Of a DNA stretch of 64,000 bases, positions 46,183-60,780 are shown piece by piece. The stretch covers positions 4,154,001 through 4,218,000 of the forward strand of contig NC_046683.1 of assembly GCF_009870125.1 (NCBI RefSeq), read 5' to 3'. The DNA comes from Drosophila pseudoobscura (lineage: Eukaryota; Arthropoda; Insecta; Diptera; Drosophilidae). Within the stretch, counting starts at the first letter, position 1, and each line of letters starts with the position of its first letter. The position numbers were made by a program, and so were the translations under genes. Below the pieces are notes generated by a model. It was not told the DNA's origin. It was given only the letters and a program-made list of their open reading frames with translations, and made no database searches.

Positions 46183-49100
46183 GTCGCCCTTTTTGTTCTA
46201 TGTGTGTCACTTATCTGCTGTTTGCATAGTTTGAAGCGCGCTTAATGCAACATCTTCTTTGCAAAACACAAAGAGAAAGAGTCGCCACTGTTGTCTGTAT
46301 TTCCCGTTTGACGTCACGAAATGATCATCTACGCAGCACTCGAATGTACAATTTTTTGGGCAGCAGCCTTCGCCTGCCTCTCTGCCGCGGACTGCGCGTA
46401 TTGTAAAGCACTTTGACCTCAAAGGAATCAACCACGACGCGACGCGACACGACACACAAAAAAAACACAGTTAATTTGCTCAGAATCTAGCGCTCCCACT
46501 TGCTTGCTCGCCGCCCAATTTGTTGGACCTCCTCGTGTATGATTGAAGCTCAAATGGACGGGCGATTTATTTTGCTGCCGCGTGTGCTGCGACGTCGCTG
46601 CTGCAGTTGGCTCTGCTCTGAACGCGTCGCAGCAGCGCCGCTGGGGCTTGCGCTCGCTCGCGATTTCTTTCCCTCGAGCACTCTCTCGCACAGCGCTGCA
46701 CTGTCTTTGTGCATAATTCCAAGAATATCGCGGCGTAAGAAAGAGTTCAAATGCGGCGAGGAGAGCAGCGCAGCCAGCTGCGCAGGAGAGAAATCGTAGT
46801 CGCCGTCGCCGTCGCTGTCGCTGTCGACGTTGGGTTGGAGGTTGTTGGAGGTGTTTGCTGGCAAAAGAACAAAGAAAAAGTCAGGCGGAGCGCTCTGACG
46901 CATGCCTCACATATTGCGCCTAACCCAATTTGAGTGTCATCATCTCTGGTCATGGAGCGGCTGTTGTTGCGGCGGCGGTTATCAGCGTTTCGCACACCGC
47001 ACTGCAACCGTTGACCGTTAGCGGCATTGAGCGCCCAGAGCTTTCACTCAGCTATCGCTGGCGCACATCTGTGCAGCACAGTGGAGCAAAACGATGCTCA
47101 AAGTTGGATGCTATGAAATTTCTACTTTAAACGATCATTTGCTTGTGTGTATTAAATACAATACAAATTGGATAGAGAGATAGACTCCTCTAATCATCGA
47201 AAATATTAAAGTTTCACTTCCAAAAAATACAAAATACAAAAATATATAAATCTAAAAAAATGTTTTTTTTCAGGTCACATAAATTAGCATACCTGTTTGA
47301 ACGATTTTATTATTACTTAATAATATATTTTTGACAATGCCTTTACTTCTTTACCATAAAATATTGTAAACTATATCCATACTAATGTATATATGTGAAT
47401 AACTTACCCATTAATTAATGTTCGTAGTATAGATTAAATCACTTTAAAATCCCTTTTGTTTTCAATAAAAGCGAATTATTTTAAATTTTCAGTGATGTAT
47501 TTTCAATCTTTGCGTACTTGTTTAGAGGATATTCACATTGATCGACTGAAAACAACCGAGCTGCATCAGTTCAAAAAGTCAACTGTCTGGGAATCTGTCA
47601 TATTCGCACATTTATAGGTGGAAAGGGCCCAGGGACAGTCACAAATAGATTAAAAACACATTGTGACCGATAAGCGGTGGGCCCAGTAGTTAGCAGGTAG
47701 TTAATAGCGACCCGTCGTCGGGTCGTAGGTCATGGAAGATTACACCAACGACATGCAAACGCATGTCACCGTCTAGATGGGTTTTTGCCTGCCCAAGACA
47801 CAAGATTTGTTTGCCCACACCTTTTTGCATTTTTGCCTGCCTGCGGACCACTGTGCAGGGCCGGGGCCACACCACTGTGCGGGGAAGCTTTCGCACGGTC
47901 AATGGATGGGGCGCAGAACTCGACTACGAGCAAGCTTTTTCTCAACTAATGATTGGGAACTTGGCTTTTTGGAACGTTTGATAAGAGCTCCGAGTGGCTT
48001 TTCGGTTTCTTTTGTGCTGAAAATTCTAAACAGAAATAGCACCAGATAGAGGCCGCGCGTAGCGCATGGGAGGGCGAGGCACGTACAGCACTTGGGACGG
48101 CTCTTTCTGAGATACAATTTGCATTGGAGCCCGCAAAAGCATCAGGTGGCAGGCATCTGGTTCATCCCACTCCCCACAGCACCACTGTGTCAATGTCATT
48201 TCCTATTGCGTTTCAGCCTCGAGGCTTCCCACACCCTCGCACCCCTTTGTCAGAGCAAAGCGTGCCAGCAGACACTTGTTGAGTCACGCTCGCGTCTTTT
48301 CCAAATTGGACCACAAGAAAAATACGTCAAGCTTTGAAATACGATGATTTTGATACTCAATTTGATATAATCTGTATACGATTTGGCTGAGAATACTCAG
48401 TATATCAGCATCATGTAGAGACACAATCGTGTGCCGACTGGAGTCGGAGATGGGATGCAAACAAAAAAAAACAGAACACAACAGAGCAAAAGGCAGAATG
48501 GGGTCACTCGGTCATATTTGGGTATTGAGATCACAACAGAGATGTTTACCGTTTGTTTTTGCGCAGGTAAGTGTGTACGTACCCAAAGGTGTGTATCCGC
48601 TCTCCGAGCGGCATATTCCTACGGCCCACATTCTGCCACTCTCCGCGTTGATTTGTGACACGAAATGGGTTCCCACAAGGGCGGGAGAGTGCTCTTTGGC
48701 ATGAAGAGAAATCAGATGAGCGAGAGAGCGAAACAAGTCCTTCGCGCACTCACCAGCATTGGGCCGCGTGGGTGACTAAACGTCCTCTTCTCGTTCGGCA
48801 GTGCTGCACTGCTCACGCCCGCGCACTATTTGTTGTTGTTGTTGTTTTCGGTTATTTCAACGGCTTTGTGGCAGCTCCGCTCTGGGGGGCGTTCGGTTAT
48901 CAACTAAGCGGCGACGTGCGCTCGGGCTTGGCGCGAGGAAAATATTGAAAAGCTGAAAACGATATTCATACTCATAGAAAAAACACCAGAGCGCAGAAAA
49001 TAAATAAATTTACATTCATAAATTTTTACAAAGTGCAAACAAAACAAAAATACAGTAGACATGGGTTAAGTCGGAATACGTTTGCAAATGAACCAAAAAC

Positions 49101-49209
49101 CAAAAACGAGATTAAGATAAAGAGATCCCTATATTTAAATATTTAAAACTCTATTTGTTTGTTCAGCAACCGCTCAAGCCTGTCATTACAGCGCATTTAA
49201 CAGCGCATT
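46183..49209. other. probable distal promoter region of prage and A/T-rich spacer
   Basis: At 46.4-47.1 kb the sequence is GC-rich, with CGTCGCCGTCG repeats and GAGA/CTCT patches typical of fly promoters and leaders. 47.1-47.6 kb is very A/T-rich. A plus-strand AG|GTAAGT with a T-rich tract lies at 48,565-48,572. No convincing coding frame is found. Confidence 0.4.
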
Positions 49210-49433
49210 TCTTCTATTCCCTCGAGAAAAGTCCTGTGTAGCCTTTTTTTATCCAACACACCAAAATGATCCAAGGCAATCCTTTTCCTTCAACTGCAAC
49301 AGTGGAAACCCTGCCATCTTCGTGCATTCCGAGCCGAGACGAGCTTAGCCGAGCCGAGCCACAAATTTCCACAAGTCATTCAACTGACTGCATTCAACTG
49401 CGAAAAAAGTGAATTTTAAGCTGCAAATTTAAG

Positions 49434-50004
49434 ATGAATTCCAATTGGCCTGAAGAATACATTCGCAAGTCGGTTGGCTACTATGTAAGTCCATCTCATG
49501 TCATTCGATCACGTGCTTTTCCGAACATCCCCGCCTCATCTCATCCGCCATTCGACCTGCCCATAGATTGCACCCACAAGCAGCCCCGAGGAAAATTCGA
49601 CTCCCAATGTGCAGGCGGTGGAGGACAAGCCGTACTTTGCCAGCAACATTAAGCACTATCCGCACTTGAAACCGAGCAGCCTCACCTGGGTGCCCGACTA
49701 CCTAAGCTACTCGGATCTGAAGGAGGCAGTGGACAAGGGCTTCGACCCGAAGCAGTTGCGCCCCACCAACATACCCTGGCCCAAGTTCAAATCTCAAAGC
49801 AATACTCTCTTCGACTGGCCGAAATACACTCGGACTGGAGGCCAGTATGCCCACGGCAATGCCAATGCCCATGGCAATGACAATGCCAATGCCCATGGCA
49901 ATGCCAATGCCCATGGCAATGCCAATGCCTATGCCCATGGCAATGCCAATGCCACGCAGAAGATGATGCAGGAGAATTTGCGTCCGCCAAATGGCCAATT
50001 CTAG
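49434..50004 (+). CDS. unknown 162-residue protein with His-Gly-Asn-Ala repeats, left copy
   Basis: Two exons, 49,434-49,484 and 49,567-50,004, are split by an 82-bp intron (GTAAGT...CCCATAG, phase 0) and encode 162 residues. The start is MNSNWPEEYIRKSVGYY, then IAPTSSPEENS. A compact middle rich in aromatic residues follows (KPYFASNIKHYPHLKP, LTWVPDYLSYSDLKEA, IPWPKFKSQ, LFDWPKYTR). The tail is low-complexity AHGNAN repeats (18-bp unit), ending RPPNGQF. There is no signal peptide or membrane span. I do not recognise the family. AATAAA lies at 50,142. It is a near-identical inverted twin of the gene at 50,682-51,252 and the pair converge tail to tail. Recently duplicated small genes of this kind in flies are often testis-expressed, but that is only inference. 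Confidence 0.8.
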
Positions 50005-50681
50005 GGGCGACCGTCGGTGACAAAAACTCCTCTAATTCGCCAAAGCCGGTTCAAAATCAATCCTTGGGGCTTGCCATAACCCCCGCAGCAGCTCGCTTCG
50101 CATGGATATTGTAGCTATATGTATAAAAACTAGATAGAAATAATAAAGAAATACAATAACAATGTAAGCAAATTGTATTCTGCAATTTGTTGGTTAGCTT
50201 TAGCTGCTGCAGCGATGTTTCGATGTATTTCGATGTATTTCGATGTAATCGATGTTCAGTGTTGGAATACGGTCTGCCAGCAACTTGTTCTTGCTACAAC
50301 CACTTGTCAATTTATTCTCTAGTATGGACTCCAGGCAGGTAAAAAGGATTATTGATCATAGATTTTAAAAAACATTGCTGAACATTTTTGCCAGGCACTT
50401 CAAATACTCCACTGCGTATTTTCCCACACTTACATTGCCGATATATGTACATCGATTGCTTCAGAAGACACATCGCTGCAGCAGCTAAAGCTAACCAAAA
50501 AACTGCAAAAAATTGTAGCCTACATTGTTATTGTATTTCTTTATTATTTCTATCTAGTTTTTATACATATAGGTACAATATCCATGCGAAGCGAGCTGCT
50601 GGGGGTTTATGGCAAGCCCCAAGGATTGATTTTGAACCGGCTTTGGCGAATTAGAGGAGTTTTTGCCACCGACGGTCGCCC

Positions 50682-51252
50682 CTAGAATTGACCATTTGGC
50701 GGACGCACATTCTCCTGCATCTTCGTCTGCGTGGCGTTGGCATTGCCATGGGCATAGGCATTGGCATGGCCATGGGCATTGACATGGCCATGGGCATTGG
50801 CATTGGCATTGCCGTGGGCATTGGCATTGCCATGGGCATACTGGCCTCCAGTCCGAGTGTATTTCGGCCAGTCGAAGAGAGTATTGCTTTGAGATTTGAA
50901 CTTGGGCCAGGGTATGTTGGTGGGGCGCAACTGTTTCGGGTCGAAGCCCTTGTCCACTGCCTCCTTCAGATCCGAGTAGCTTAGGTAGTCGGGCACCCAG
51001 GTGAGGCTGCTCGGTTTCAAGTGCGGATAGTGCTTAATGTTGCTGGCAAAGTACGGCTTGTCCTCCACCGCCTGCACATTGGGAGTCGAATTTTCCTCGA
51101 GGCTGCTTGTGGGTGCAATCTATGGGCAGGTCGAATGGCGGATGAGATGAGGCGGGGATGTTCGGAAAAGCACGTGATCGAATGACATGAGATGGACTTA
51201 CATAGTAGCCAACCGACTTGCGAATGTATTCTTCAGGCCAATTGGAATTCAT
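50682..51252 (-). CDS. unknown 162-residue protein with His-Gly-Asn-Ala repeats, right copy
   Basis: Minus-strand twin of the 49.4-kb gene: exons 51,252-51,202 and 51,119-50,682, the same 82-bp intron and the same 162-residue length. The visible amino-acid differences are few: Pro to Leu in TSSPEENS, several in the repeat tail (AHGHVNAHGHANAYAHG here against AHGNANAHG-type units in the left copy), TKM for KMM and NVR for NLR. The AATAAA signal is at 50,545-50,540. The frame is intact, so both copies appear functional. The function is unknown, as for its twin. Confidence 0.8.
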
Positions 51253-51465
51253 CTTAAATTTTCAGCTTAAAATTCACTTTTTTCGCAGTTGAATGCAGTC
51301 AGTTGAATGACTTGTGGAAATTTGTGGCTCGATTCGGCTCGGCTTGGAATGCACTAAGATGGCAGGGTTGCCATTGTTGCCGTTCAAGGAAAAGGATTGC
51401 TTCGGATCATTTTAGTGTGTTGGATAAGAAAATATCGGCTAGACAGGATTTTTTCCCGGATGAAT

Positions 51466-54120
51466 TAGTATATATATATATACAAACGATGAGGAAATTA
51501 AACTGCATAATGCAAACTAATTCTTAAGGATATGTGAGTATATATTGGCTTCTCTGCTGCCATAGAGATGGAAATAGCTAGATAATTTCTGTGAACTTAA
51601 AGGAACTTGTTTAAAATATTTTAATTCACAGGTTCCCAGGATCGATACCTTGGGACTAAGGTATTGCCTAAGCTTGGCTTGGATGGGCGTATCGTATGTT
51701 GATTACCAAGCGGCAGATTATGGCCCGTTGCTATCTGCGTACTTGGCTTACAAGCGCTGTGGAAGGCTCTGCTTCCAGGGAGCCAGAACGATTGGTGTGG
51801 CGGCAATCAGCATTTGGTTCAAGTTTAATGCACTTTTTGCGCAGCAGCAAATTCCCAACACTCCACATATAATAGTACATATCTCATCTAAGTATTGACA
51901 CTGGCAATCTGGCGGCACTGGCGGCATGCCGGACCGGACTCGCTTCTACATACAAAAGAAGAGAGACAGCGACAGCAACAGCAACAGATACAGATACGGA
52001 ATGAAAAGCTAAGTAAACAATTTGTTGCTGGCTTGAGTTTTGACACAATTCTATGCGGGAATCGATCCGGCCCAAGCGAATCTCTCAATCACCTGGCATT
52101 GCTGCTAAAATGCTTGTAAAGGAAAACATCTTTTATCCCTCCGACTAAAATATGTCCCTGCATGTTCCCTGATTGGGCCACTTTCAGGCTCAAGAAGATT
52201 CACATTAAAACATTTACCTATTTGTTGTGGGATATACTGGTATGTTAAATACTTATACTAACCTACTTACCCAAAGCCTAAGCTTAAGAAAATAAGCAAA
52301 TTTCTCTGTAAATTGGTTTAACTTTGAGATAAGAACATTTCTATACCGAAGAGAGTCGCCCATCGGATGTGTAAGTGCCCTATGCTGGAGGAGGGTATCA
52401 GGAATCGCATGTTTATCTACCCATTGAGCAGTACGAGTGCTCGTTTTAGGTATCGAGGTATCGATCTTCAGATAGGATCGGATTGGAGTCGAGTGCTTGC
52501 ATAGTGCGGTTCTGTTGGTGCTCAATCTCCCGAGACGGAGGCTCAAGTGAGTGAAGGTTTTGTATTTGTCTGGCCAAGCGATATACTACCTATACATGTG
52601 TATATAGATATCCATGTATGGCAGTCGTTGTTGTAGACGTAGGTCATATAGTGTCTGCTAGATGGCCATTCCGATGCGGAGTATCAGCAGATAGTGAGAA
52701 TAAATACTTCCAGAACATCAAGGAATACTGGTACGAATACCTCTATGGTGCTCGTGTTTCCCACACTATTCGCACTCGTATAGCTTCCACTAAATCTAAA
52801 TATGTACTATATATACTATATATACAATACATTTTATAGCGCACCCTCGATCGGTTTCGGTTTCAATTTCCGTTTGTCCCTTAGTCTTTCTGCTTTCTGC
52901 TTTCTTTTCGTAGTCGTGAGAGATAACCTTCAGTGAACTGCAATTATGGATTGCGTCTCTCTGGCAGCGCCTCGGAAACAGAAACAGAAACCAAAACCAA
53001 AATCGAATGAAAAGATACAGATACGGGGAACTGGGGACTGGGCACTGCGGACTGCGGACTGTAACTGTGGCCAAGTCTCGGAGATGTTGCACTTCCATTG
53101 CCAAGGCCATTCCAGATCTGTTTGCCGATTAGCCAGCACTCTAAGATCGCACACTTTGTGTAGTTTAATGCGTCATTTGAGATTACTTAGTGCCAGGCAT
53201 TAGGCATTAAACACTAGTAGACATTAGACAAGCCAGTTCGGATCAGTTTATAGACAGAATAGATGTCTAATGGGGAAGTATAATCGGAAGAGATGGCGAA
53301 GACCGATGGCCGGTGTCAGGCAGGTCAACGCGAATGTGAGCGAATACCAGTACGAACCCAATGTCCAAGTAGTTCCCGCGTGGAGACGGCAAAGGAGGAA
53401 CTGAGCTAATTAGACGGCAGCCAGACACGGGTCAAAGGTCGTCCCAGAATAGTTTCGTATCTTCGCATCACTAGACTCGTCTCGGATGTGTCATCCGAGC
53501 AGCCGTTTATCTACAACAGAGCCGTGCTCAAGCCACAATCCTCACGTATTGGCATCCACGATCCCCACAGTCCCATCGTCCCATCATATCAAACAATATA
53601 ATGTATATGTAGCACGAAACCAAACCCGCAACTCCCTCTCGCAAATGACGTAATTTTATTGTTGTGCAATTCGAAGAGAACATATAGATACGATTAGTAA
53701 ATGTATACGTATACCCGTACTCGGATCTGTATATGCAAATGCGACTTTTGCGAAGACATTGCACTGCATTTTGTTTGTTTTTCCAAGGCCAGAGCAGAGT
53801 AGAGCCCAAGTCACGCCCTCGAATCACGATTTTAATTCTTATCTGCTGCCAGCGAATGAATGATATTCAATGTTATTCCTTTGGAGATTCAACGAACTCT
53901 CTAGAGCGGTCTAGTGGGCTCTGTTCTGATCTGTTCTGTTCTATCCTTTATCTAGCATACTTTCTTGATGATTCGAATGGGTTGGACAGAATTTACAGAA
54001 GAAAGTATGCTTTGACATAGTGCACATTCTTTGTGGGTATTTATCCTCATTTCAAAACTGAACTGAGTCTTGCCTCAAAACAATTAAATTCCTTAGTATC
54101 AAAAATATCTCGTCTCCATC
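51466..54120. other. spacer with no supported gene
   Basis: Mostly A/T-rich, with short simple repeats (TATATA at 51,468-51,480; CAGCAACAG near 51,970; TATACTATATA near 52,810; GGGCACTGCGGACTGCGG near 53,035-53,060). A frame near 51,650-51,898 looks protein-like but lacks a sensible start or known match. Confidence 0.4.
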
Positions 54121-54470
54121 ATGGGCAATTACCTGAGCAAACCGAAGGGCGAGACAGGCGCCAAAAAAAACATCGGCTTTCGGCAATTCCTAAGAGTCTA
54201 CAAGCGGAAGCACTCGCAGATGTCGCCGGGCCAGTGCAACGTAGAGGCTGCCCGGGCCTGGGGAAAGCTCTCCCCAGCTCAGAAGATGAGATTCGTCCGT
54301 TCGGTAAGTGTGGATTGGTCCGACAGGCAGAACCGTCATTCACATAGGAATCCATACAGGCCAGCCCATATACCGGCAGCAAGGCTAGGGCCAGGCATTG
54401 CCTCAACAAGGAGACCAAAAATGCCGTCAACATTCTCAAATCTGCGTCAAGTCCTCCAGACTTGGATTAA
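54121..54470 (+). CDS. small protamine-like MST-HMG-box protein
   Basis: The ATG at 54,121 opens 61 codons to a consensus donor (TCG|GTAAGT at 54,304). After a 56-bp intron ending CATACAG, exon 2 (54,360-54,470) adds 36 residues, for 97 in all. The protein is basic. Residues about 18-58 (IGFRQFLRVYKRKHSQM, then EAARAWGKLSPAQKMRF) match the divergent HMG-box of fly sperm chromatin proteins (the Mst35B/Prtl99C group), which replace or accompany histones in condensing sperm DNA. Without splicing the frame continues to 54,492 and gives a different 123-residue tail. I prefer the spliced form because both sites are good and the size is typical for fly introns. Two AATAAA signals follow (near 54,616 and 54,641). 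Testis expression is inferred from the family. Confidence 0.72.
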
Positions 54471-56207
54471 AACGAAGACTCTCCGAGCGTGAGCTAAACG
54501 AGCAAGGACTCAAATGCCAGGATGCCAGGAAGTGGCCCTACCACTGGACCTACCACTGGTCCATTGCACCTGTTCGTCGCCGGGAATGCTCAAGGAACAC
54601 CGCAATAGAAATTCTACCAAATAAAACACGCTATTCGCAATAAAGCCTGGGCTTTCAAAAGGTCATGTAGTCCTGTCATGACTCTAGCACTCTCTCAGCT
54701 CTCTCTAGGAGTCAGATGATGTAGGATGAAGGGTGATTGAGTCATTCCGACCACGCCAAAAGGAGACTTAGCCCGGCCCACAGCGCAGAGCAGAGCAGAG
54801 CTATCGTTGACTTGTTTTGCCTTGTAATTGGGTTTACGACTTGATCGGTTTGATGGGGATTATAGTACGATTATAGTAGGCAGCTGTTTCTCGATAAGCT
54901 CGAAATCGAACCACGTGCTGTGGATTCCGCAGTCGTACAAATGATAATCGCCATAATCTCGTTGAGCATTCCATTGTCGTTTTTCAAATGTCTCGAGTTC
55001 TGGGCTCACCCCCGCCCGGCGATAGAACTCTCCGTCGAATCTCTCTGCCCAAAGTTCCGCTTTGCTTTCCTTTCCAACATGCAGTATATATGTATGTACA
55101 ACAAAAACGTATTAACAATTTCGAACCAATTCTAAGATACAGTGCTGTCAAAAGAAGCGAAACCAACGATTATGTCGAATATAAGTATGTGGAGCTGTTT
55201 AATCAGCATCAGCCTGCTAGCATGGACAAAGTGCTCAACGAACGCTCAGACGCATTTATCATTTACTTAGACTAATGACAGCTATAAAAATCTATAAAGC
55301 CATACCTACAATATATAGGTGTCCACCCAACACAAGCTCACCCGTACAAATATGTGTGTATATAGATGGTATGTGGTATATGGTACTCGGAGTATGCTGG
55401 ACACGTCGTATTTGGCTCGCCTAGGTTGATGGATGATACTCACGATGATGTCCGAGTCGAATGCATGTAGATCCAATGTCAGGGACGGACCACCCACCCC
55501 CAGAGAGGTTTTTGAAGGGGGGGAGCCTTTCAGTAGCCTTTCGCTTATGCAAAGTTCCGAGTCGAAAGCATATTTAAGATTCTACTGTAGAATCTATAGA
55601 TCTATTCCGATTGGGGGGGGAGAGGTTATCGGGGCCGCAGAAACATATTTTGCATGCTAAAATTGAAAATTCCCAGATGTTACATCTGACTATCATGCTC
55701 TCGACTAATGGCATGGACGCCGAGTCTGTGTCCGTTTGCTTATGGGAAACTTATGCAGGCGACCTGTAGCTGTGGCTGTGGCTGTGCTCTATTCTATTCT
55801 CCCCGCCACTGTCCCCGCCGATATGTACGCCGAGAGGTGAGTATATAGCCAGAGATATGGTCTAGCATATATCTGTGTGTATGAAGCGATTTAATCGATG
55901 TCGACGCTGGCGTCGCTGACGGCAGCGCCTTCACCTGATAAGGGCTTATATTTAGAGGAGTCGCCTGGGCGGGCCACAGTTTCCCAAGCAACGCAAACGC
56001 AGACGCAACCACTAGACCAGCCATTAAACGAGCCAGACAATACGAGCAGTACGAAAACCAATCTAGAATCCAGCGAAGCGAAGGGATACTGAAGATAGGA
56101 CACCACTGAGAATAAACAGGACACTGACTGCTGACTGCCGATTGCCGACTGCTGACTGACTGACTGACGGACGGATCTTGAATACTCGTTCTGGGGACGA
56201 CAGCAGC
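54471..56207. other. spacer and 5' flank of the EcKinase-like gene
   Basis: Contains a short AGAGC repeat (54,787-54,800), a GC-rich CTGTGGCTGTGG run near 55,770 and the leader of the downstream kinase with GACTGACT repeats (56,125-56,170). No gene is seen. Confidence 0.45.
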
Positions 56208-57634
56208 ATGAAGCTGGAGAGCGAGAAGGAGAAGGATAAGGAGAGGCGCACTGGCGACCCGCCCAAGTACCTGAACGAGGAATTCTTCAAGGCCGCCCTG
56301 GAGGATGGCCTGCGCGACATGCGTGTGGATATCAAGAAGATCATATTCGCCGAATCGAGTGGCGGCGGTGGGGAGAATTACTGCAGCAAGATCTATCGCG
56401 CCAGGGCTCTGTACCGGAGCAGCAAGCGGCAGCTGGACGAGGAGCTGGCGATGATAGTCAAGAGCATTGCCATCACACCGGCCACCCAGTTCCTCGAGGA
56501 GCTGGCCGTCTACCTGCGCGAGAAGATCTTCTACTTCGATGTGCTCGGCAAGCTGGAGGTGCTCATTGGCGACGGCTCCAAGTTTGGGGCCAAGTGCCTC
56601 TACACGACCCGCGAGCCCATCCAGACGATCGTCTTCGATGACCTCACCCAGTACGGCTACAAGCTGGCCAGCCGCCAGAGCGGCCTCAACGAGGAGCACT
56701 GCGTGGTGATCCTCAAGAAGCTGGGCAAGTTCCATGCCAGCTCCATGCTCCTGGCCCAGAAGGTGAGTTCTCTTCGGGGAGTCTGCCCTCCTGCCTGTCT
56801 CTGTGTCCCTATCCCTGTTTTTTGTTTCGTTTCCACCTTTTGCAGGAGCCCGGCGTGGGGGAGCACTTCACCAGCGGCATGCTGGACGAGAACTACATAC
56901 GGACAAACGAGCGTTTCATCAACTTCATGGCCCTGCAGCTGCGAACGCTGGCCAATCTGGTGGCCGAGTGGCCCGGCTATGAGCAGCTGGCGGACAAGCT
57001 GCACCGCCACTGCGACAACATCAAGGAGAACCTGGTGACGACCGGTCGGTCCCTGCCCGGGGAGATAACTGTGCTGAATCACGGCGATCTCTGGGTGAAC
57101 AATTTCATGTACAAATACGACGACGAGCAGCCCACAAAGCCCATAGATGCAATCTTTGTAAGACACCCATCACCCTCTCATTTGCATATCCTCTGGCAGT
57201 CTCCTAACCCTTCCCGCTTGCAGGTGGACTTTCAGAACAGCTTTTTCGGGAGTCCCGGATGCGACATCAACTTCTTTCTGAACAGCAGCGTCCAGCTGGA
57301 TGTGCTCATCCACCGGCGGGAGTTCCTCATCCAGACCTACTACGGCGCCCTGCGCGAGAGCCTCGAGCGGATGCACTTTGAGTTTGTGCCGAGCTATGCG
57401 GACATCCAGCAGGAGATCAGGGCCCGTGAGCTGTACGGCTTCTTCTCGTCGTACGCCTTCCTGCCGATGGTCACAATGAAGAAGGAGGACTCGTACGACA
57501 TCAGCATCGAGGCCCTCAGTGATCCGGACTTTGCCAAGACGAAGGTCCAGCTGATGTTCTCCTCCAATCCCCGCACCACGGACACCCTGCGCTATGCCCT
57601 CCGTCGCTTCGATGAGCTCGGCATATTCGATTGA
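56208..57634 (+). CDS. ecdysteroid 22-kinase-like (CHK kinase-like, DUF1679-type) protein
   Basis: Three exons, 56,208-56,762, 56,846-57,157 and 57,224-57,634, all joined in phase 0, encode 425 residues, the usual length of this insect family. The open frame extends further upstream, but the first ATG is at 56,208. A Gly-rich loop (SGGGGENYCSKIYR, about residues 51-64) is the nucleotide-binding region. The catalytic site is NHGDLWVNN (His264, Asp266, Asn270), followed by VDFQNSFFG (Asp291) for metal binding, as in aminoglycoside/choline kinase folds. These cytosolic kinases phosphorylate small molecules; some inactivate ecdysteroids, others act in detoxification. The exact substrate cannot be read from the sequence. 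The gene converges on twisted with 249 bp between stop codons. Confidence 0.88.
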
Positions 57635-57775
57635 TTCGATCCGACCTTCGATTGTGGGGGCCTGTGGGGGGATGTCTGATCGATCTATTTATATTCAATC
57701 TATCATCGGCTTAACGTTTTTTTTGGCACCAATTCGTACTAATGTGTGTTTTTTTTTATGTTGTTTTTTGTTACT

Positions 57776-57781
57776 TTTATT
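57776..57781 (-). terminator. poly(A) signal of twisted
   Basis: TTTATT on plus is AATAAA on minus, about 100 bp past the twisted stop codon and inside the spacer shared with the kinase gene's 3' UTR. Confidence 0.55.
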
Positions 57782-57883
57782 CGGTACGTAGTCGTAAGCG
57801 CAATCTAAACATTAAATACTATACATATGTATATGTCTACTCATGTCTGCTCTCTACCCTATACTATACAAGAGCCCAGAGCC

Positions 57884-60780
<2,897 letters not shown>

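Larger units (their letters stand above)
49210..51465. repeat. large inverted repeat, two arms of about 1 kb
   Basis: The left arm (about 49,210-50,220) and right arm (about 50,478-51,465) are reverse complements around a unique spacer of about 257 bp. Each arm contains one complete gene with promoter, intron and poly(A) signal. The coding parts and the 82-bp introns are almost or fully identical, while the outer flanks (49,248-49,330 against 51,350-51,430) differ by many substitutions and indels. Confidence 0.9.

Noticed and set aside
51650-51898. An 82-codon plus-strand frame just outside the inverted repeat
   Set aside because: It looks mildly protein-like but lacks an ATG near its start and matches no known family.
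55794-56735. A 313-codon minus-strand frame
   Set aside because: It lies antisense to the first exon of the EcKinase-like gene, whose sense frame has the catalytic motifs.
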